A DNA stretch of 64,000 nt from positions 3,162,001 through 3,226,000 of the forward strand of contig NZ_CP121197.1 in NCBI RefSeq assembly GCF_029625215.1. Reading direction: 5' to 3'. The first letter of the stretch is position 1, and every line of letters starts with the position of its first letter. The DNA is from Aurantibacillus circumpalustris (GTDB lineage: Bacteria > Bacteroidota > Bacteroidia > B-17B0 > Aurantibacillaceae). This document shows positions 61,501 to 64,000 of the stretch, piece after piece. Under the pieces are notes generated by a model that saw only the letters and a program-made list of their open reading frames with translations, had not been told where the DNA came from and did not search any database. The position numbers were made by a program, and so were the translations under genes.

Positions 61501-63570
61501 TTTCAAACTATAGGAACTAAAAGAGGTTGGGGACAATCTCATTTTAATCAATTTAAAAGCGATGTCTTTCAATTTGTAAACTATAAAAAAACAGAACGTA
61601 AATTTATTTTTGAAAACAATAAGCACAGTCTTAGTTGCAGAGACGCAATGGCGCCTGTTATTGAAGGCGTTTCAATTGGTTATTACTTTAACAACATCAC
61701 TTTAAGTAACTGGAGTTGTGCTCCGGAAGGATGGAATTTTGTTGTCTTCGATTCCATTAGCGGTCTTCCTCAAAAAGTACAAAGTCTAAATTTTCCAACA
61801 CCTGGCGCCGGCACTTATAATAACTGTGTTTGCGTTCCGCGTCCTTTAAATTTTTATTCTTTTGGAACAGGAAACTACTGCGGCCTTCCAACAGCTACTT
61901 GGCAAATGGATGTTGAAAATTTTTTAAATGCTGTTCCTGTAAATAATTATGTTCTTGCATTTACCGTGGGCGATTCTTCGGGTACTTACGCTCAGATTCC
62001 GACCTACTCAAATTCACTCTACACTGCCTTTGAAAAAATTGGTGCAAATACGATTAGAACAACAAGCGACGACGTTCCTTATATTCTGTTTGGGCAAAAA
62101 GGAATGAGCGCTGGGCAAGGACATGAATTAAAAGGCACCAGTAAAAAATCAATTATATATTTGGAGGACAGCATAAAGACCCGTTGGCACAGTGGTTATG
62201 TGAGTTCCGAAATTATTGGTCCTTCCTACAAGTGGAACAGTTTACATTGGCGCGTAAAAAGTAGCGATGGGCTTATTGGTGATACAACAGTTTTAAAATT
62301 AGTCGGCATTCAAAAAAACGGACAAATAGATACACTTGCCAGTTTCAAACAAGATAGCAGCGATGTAATAAATCTTTCATCTTATGTAGACGCAATAAAT
62401 TATCCAAATATTAAATTGATTGCCTACATGCACGATAATATAAACCGCACATCCCCTCAACTACAACATTGGCAAGTTTTATACGATGAAGCGCCAGAAT
62501 GTGCTATAAACCCTTTAAAGGGTTTTGCGAGTATCAACGATAGCTTACAAGAAGGAGACGAGGTAACGTTTAAATTTCCAATTGAGAATATTGGCGTTAA
62601 AGATTTTACGGATAGTTTAGTTGTTACCTATTGGATAGAAAATAAGGACTTTGTGAAAATACCTTTGGCTCCTAAATTGAAAGCGGGTCCTTTCACTTCA
62701 GGTCAGATAATAGTTGACACAGTAAAAATAAATACCTTAAATTATAAAGGAAGTAATGCCTTATGGATTTTTGTAAATCCTTTAAATGATCCGCATTACC
62801 AATACGAACAAAGTCAGTTTAATAATATTGGAAGGTATCCATTTAACGTAACTACCGATATTACCAATCCATTGTTAGACGTCACCTTTGATGGTATTCG
62901 GATCTTGAACGGAGACATCGTTTCTGCAAAACCTAGTATTTTAATCACCTTAAAAGATGAAAATAAGTTTTTAGCTTTAAATGATACCAGCGCCTTCACT
63001 ATTTTCCTGCAAACACCAAATCAAGGTCAACAGCGGATTTATTTTAGTGAACAATTGAGATTTACGCCAGCTAACCTACCAAAAAACAGTTGTAGTATTA
63101 ATTATAACCCTATTTTTCCTTTGGATGGAAAATATACGCTTATAGTGCAAGCTAAAGACAGAAGTAAAAATGTTTCTGGTGCAAGAGAATACAGAGTTCA
63201 GTTTGAAGTAAATACAAGGCCAAGTGTTACGCAAGTGATGAATTATCCAAATCCATTCACCACTAGTACTCGTTTTGTATTTACACTTACAGGTAGTGAA
63301 ATACCCGAAGTGTTCACCATTCAAATAATGACCATTACAGGAAAAATCGTTAAAGAAATAACCCGCGCTGAACTCGGAAACCTGCATATTGGTAGAAACA
63401 TTACGGATTATGCCTGGGACGGCCGCGATAATTTTGGAGACCGCCTTGCCAACGGTGTTTATTTGTACAGGGTAATCACAAAATTAAACGGACAAACTAT
63501 TGAAAGAAATTCCTCCGGCGCTGATAAATTTTTCACAAAAGATTTCGGAAAAATGGTACTGATGCGCTAG
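58570..63570 (+). CDS. porU2: Putative type IX secretion system sortase PorU2 (C25 family)
   Basis: 1666 residues from GTG 58570. Signal peptide MRQLSFLAIFVFFSIALSAQ. An N-terminal beta domain (about 25-400) precedes the gingipain-like C25 peptidase region (about 410-760) with His636 in FFGHGSEQGF and Cys666 in VIANSCYSGDIH as catalytic pair. Several Ig-like domains follow; the end is a FlgD-like module (MNYPNPFTTSTRFVFTLTG, AWDGRDNFGDRLANGVYLYR). The length of about 1.65 kb residues is well above PorU (about 1.1-1.3 kb residues), hence PorU2. It would cleave T9SS sorting domains at the surface, possibly for a subset of cargo. Confidence 0.78.
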   Translation: MRQLSFLAIFVFFSIALSAQKYCNEWINFSQKYFKIPIVKEGLYRIDSITLANYYNLNSVNPKNFQLFFKGKEQHLFIQGESDGAINSGDFIEFYVNPIMGDLDSLAYTDIKYVPNPYTYLFNDTIYAFLTTNNSITNKRYILETDINFSGYPQVDYFYTEKVFTQRSSYNPVEEYSYGSADPRYTQAEGYGISLGKGASYSFPATGLNTYTTTSLPFYISLNYSGQSIAANYTPDHQIQLIYNDQNNSLVLLNDTSFYGYKPIRKTFTLSSQNTNNSTSITFSSIAAPSFTANNATMIHYVNYFYPHTTDLNSQSFFKLFIDNHPNSNKSYFNFSNFNSGSGNAVLLDVTNGKRISNVVTGSQVEVIIPNGSGKKTCILIAEKDTIVIKKLSPVNQSGNFINYKNQTANKPYVLIYHKSLENSAMAYKSYRKSISGGSYDVIDADIETLYEQFSYGVKKNPLAIRHFVKYLKDSLANVPNYVFLIGKGVSYPSGVYQDVNLIPTIGIPSCDNLLTTELSTGNLSDFLPEIPVGRLATLTNSEVTLYLNKIQQHESTGQADWKKRILHFVGGDDEVLNATLSGYMSNFALIASDSLFGGDVLTFQKNTTSPIQTNISDSIKGAIANGASLFTFFGHGSEQGFDQAIDDPELYNNAGKYPLVIANSCYSGDIHVPTRRSVSERFVFANQKGSIGFISTTSYGFDYALNNYTREFYKAFSYSRYNTGIGDMMKEAILQNANQDLLTKLVAMDMTLHGDPAVKVSNGVLPDYQIFANDVSFDLKKYTDSIGINIHYKNLGKSICDSFYVRIERFLPNGDSATYFKRIPSPMYKDSFKIFVNLDFTKGIGLNKFKVYLDYLNEIVELTKSNNTTPGSVDLFVPGGDVLPVYPYKYAIVPTTPTITLKASTTNPFAPSTTYRMQLDTSDTFNHLITTTLITSTGGVLEWKVNLPYGDSTVYYWRVSKDSTAPTSKFVWKESSFQTIGTKRGWGQSHFNQFKSDVFQFVNYKKTERKFIFENNKHSLSCRDAMAPVIEGVSIGYYFNNITLSNWSCAPEGWNFVVFDSISGLPQKVQSLNFPTPGAGTYNNCVCVPRPLNFYSFGTGNYCGLPTATWQMDVENFLNAVPVNNYVLAFTVGDSSGTYAQIPTYSNSLYTAFEKIGANTIRTTSDDVPYILFGQKGMSAGQGHELKGTSKKSIIYLEDSIKTRWHSGYVSSEIIGPSYKWNSLHWRVKSSDGLIGDTTVLKLVGIQKNGQIDTLASFKQDSSDVINLSSYVDAINYPNIKLIAYMHDNINRTSPQLQHWQVLYDEAPECAINPLKGFASINDSLQEGDEVTFKFPIENIGVKDFTDSLVVTYWIENKDFVKIPLAPKLKAGPFTSGQIIVDTVKINTLNYKGSNALWIFVNPLNDPHYQYEQSQFNNIGRYPFNVTTDITNPLLDVTFDGIRILNGDIVSAKPSILITLKDENKFLALNDTSAFTIFLQTPNQGQQRIYFSEQLRFTPANLPKNSCSINYNPIFPLDGKYTLIVQAKDRSKNVSGAREYRVQFEVNTRPSVTQVMNYPNPFTTSTRFVFTLTGSEIPEVFTIQIMTITGKIVKEITRAELGNLHIGRNITDYAWDGRDNFGDRLANGVYLYRVITKLNGQTIERNSSGADKFFTKDFGKMVLMR

Positions 63571-63678
63571 TATTTAGCTCAAGGGAGATATTGTCTTTAA
63601 TTGATAATAGTTAAGTTATTTTAAGCTTATCCCTTCATAAATTTACATTTGTTTAAGCCATTGGTACTAGAATTATTT

Positions 63679-63686
63679 TACTTTTG
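63679..63686 (+). promoter_or_regulatory. -7 box (TACTTTTG) of the GT39-like gene
   Basis: An exact TAnnTTTG, 17 nt before ATG 63704. A possible -33 TTG (63661-63663) has a 15-nt spacer, slightly short. Confidence 0.45.
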
Positions 63687-63703
63687 TACAAATAATAAAC
63701 TAT

Positions 63704-64000
63704 ATGGCTACAAAGGTTTCTGGTAAAGAAAAGTCTCTGAACTCCAAAACAATTTATGACAGACTTGGTAACTATTTTACCAAAAAAAAGTTAGTAAACG
63801 TATTCCTCCTGCTCGGTTCTATTTTCTCAATCATGAGTTTTAATGCTCGCATTAGTGAAGCGCATGACGATTCACTTTACATTGAAGCTGCGTACAGATA
63901 TGTACATGAATTCCCTAACTATTATTACACCTCCAATGCCCCGCTTTATCCTATGTTCCTGGCTTTACTGACCTTAATTGTGGGGACAAACCTTGTAATA
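63704..64000 (+). CDS. GT39-like membrane glycosyltransferase, N-terminal fragment
   Basis: The frame is open from ATG 63704 to the window end (99 residues, incomplete). After a hydrophilic N terminus a TM helix (about 36-50, LVNVFLLLGSIFSIMSF) leads to RISEAHDDSLYIEAAYRYVH and SNAPLYPMFLALLTL. An acidic first loop followed by a P-x-Y-P-x-F-L-type helix is typical of the GT39/ArnT-like family, which transfers sugars from polyprenyl phosphate in the periplasm. The call is provisional because most of the gene is missing. Confidence 0.6.
   Translation, partial: MATKVSGKEKSLNSKTIYDRLGNYFTKKKLVNVFLLLGSIFSIMSFNARISEAHDDSLYIEAAYRYVHEFPNYYYTSNAPLYPMFLALLTLIVGTNLVI

Overview
The window reads as chromosomal DNA of an aerobic, AT-rich member of the Bacteroidota. 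Five proteins end in type IX secretion (T9SS) type A sorting domains, and a putative PorU2/PorV2 sortase-shuttle pair is present. Promoters follow the Bacteroidota -7 motif TAnnTTTG, Shine-Dalgarno sites are poor, and BshA (bacillithiol), a TonB receptor with a carboxypeptidase-like plug, GIN/DUF2807 and HYC_CC_PP family proteins occur. Heme A synthase, an electron-transfer flavoprotein and kynurenine 3-monooxygenase point to aerobic respiration. I cannot name a genus.

Layout. 0-6 kb: end of a glycosyltransferase, a pRiA4b ORF-3-like protein, a small T9SS cargo protein, then a surface-glycan group (flippase, FkbM methyltransferase, GT4). 6-10 kb: an ECF sigma factor / triplicated anti-sigma-like protein / GIN-domain outer-membrane protein operon read leftwards. 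10-20 kb: housekeeping genes (mgtC-like, kmo, an AAA/DUF4143 ATPase, tilS, cdsA, marC, a polysaccharide deacetylase, dgkA, an arginase-fold protein). 20-30 kb: palindromic repeats, OmpA-like protein, amino-acid permease, a metal-linked trio (HYC_CC_PP, HMA, TonB receptor), site-2 protease, heme A synthase, lipoprotein. 30-40 kb: three giant tandem T9SS cargo paralogues with shared repeat stalks and variable heads. 40-49 kb: GT2, SRP RNA, ECF sigma factor, etfB and etfA split by a four-helix-bundle insertion, a bifunctional nuclease, a frameshifted toxin-antitoxin pair, bshA and queE. 49-64 kb: T9SS cargo, amidase, arfB, a rightward run (transglutaminase-like, membrane protein, MBOAT acyltransferase, SGNH-like protein), putative porV2-porU2, and the start of a GT39-like gene.

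The main theme is building and decorating the cell surface: glycan synthesis and acylation, secreted adhesin-like proteins and their T9SS processing, and envelope-linked sigma control. The most striking non-gene signal is that at least nine genes carry an exact TAnnTTTG box only 4-6 nt before their start codon. This predicts leaderless or near-leaderless mRNAs, often with GTG or TTG starts, and it lets several starts be corrected. One gene (polysaccharide deacetylase, 18.7 kb) seems to start at ATC. Other observations worth checking are an IVS-like element between etfB and etfA, a RelE-type toxin broken at an A8 tract, an arginase-fold protein missing half its metal ligands, operator-like 33-bp repeats between the ATPase and tilS, and several MITE/REP-like palindromic elements. 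No tRNA, rRNA operon, CRISPR array, prophage or transposase gene was seen.
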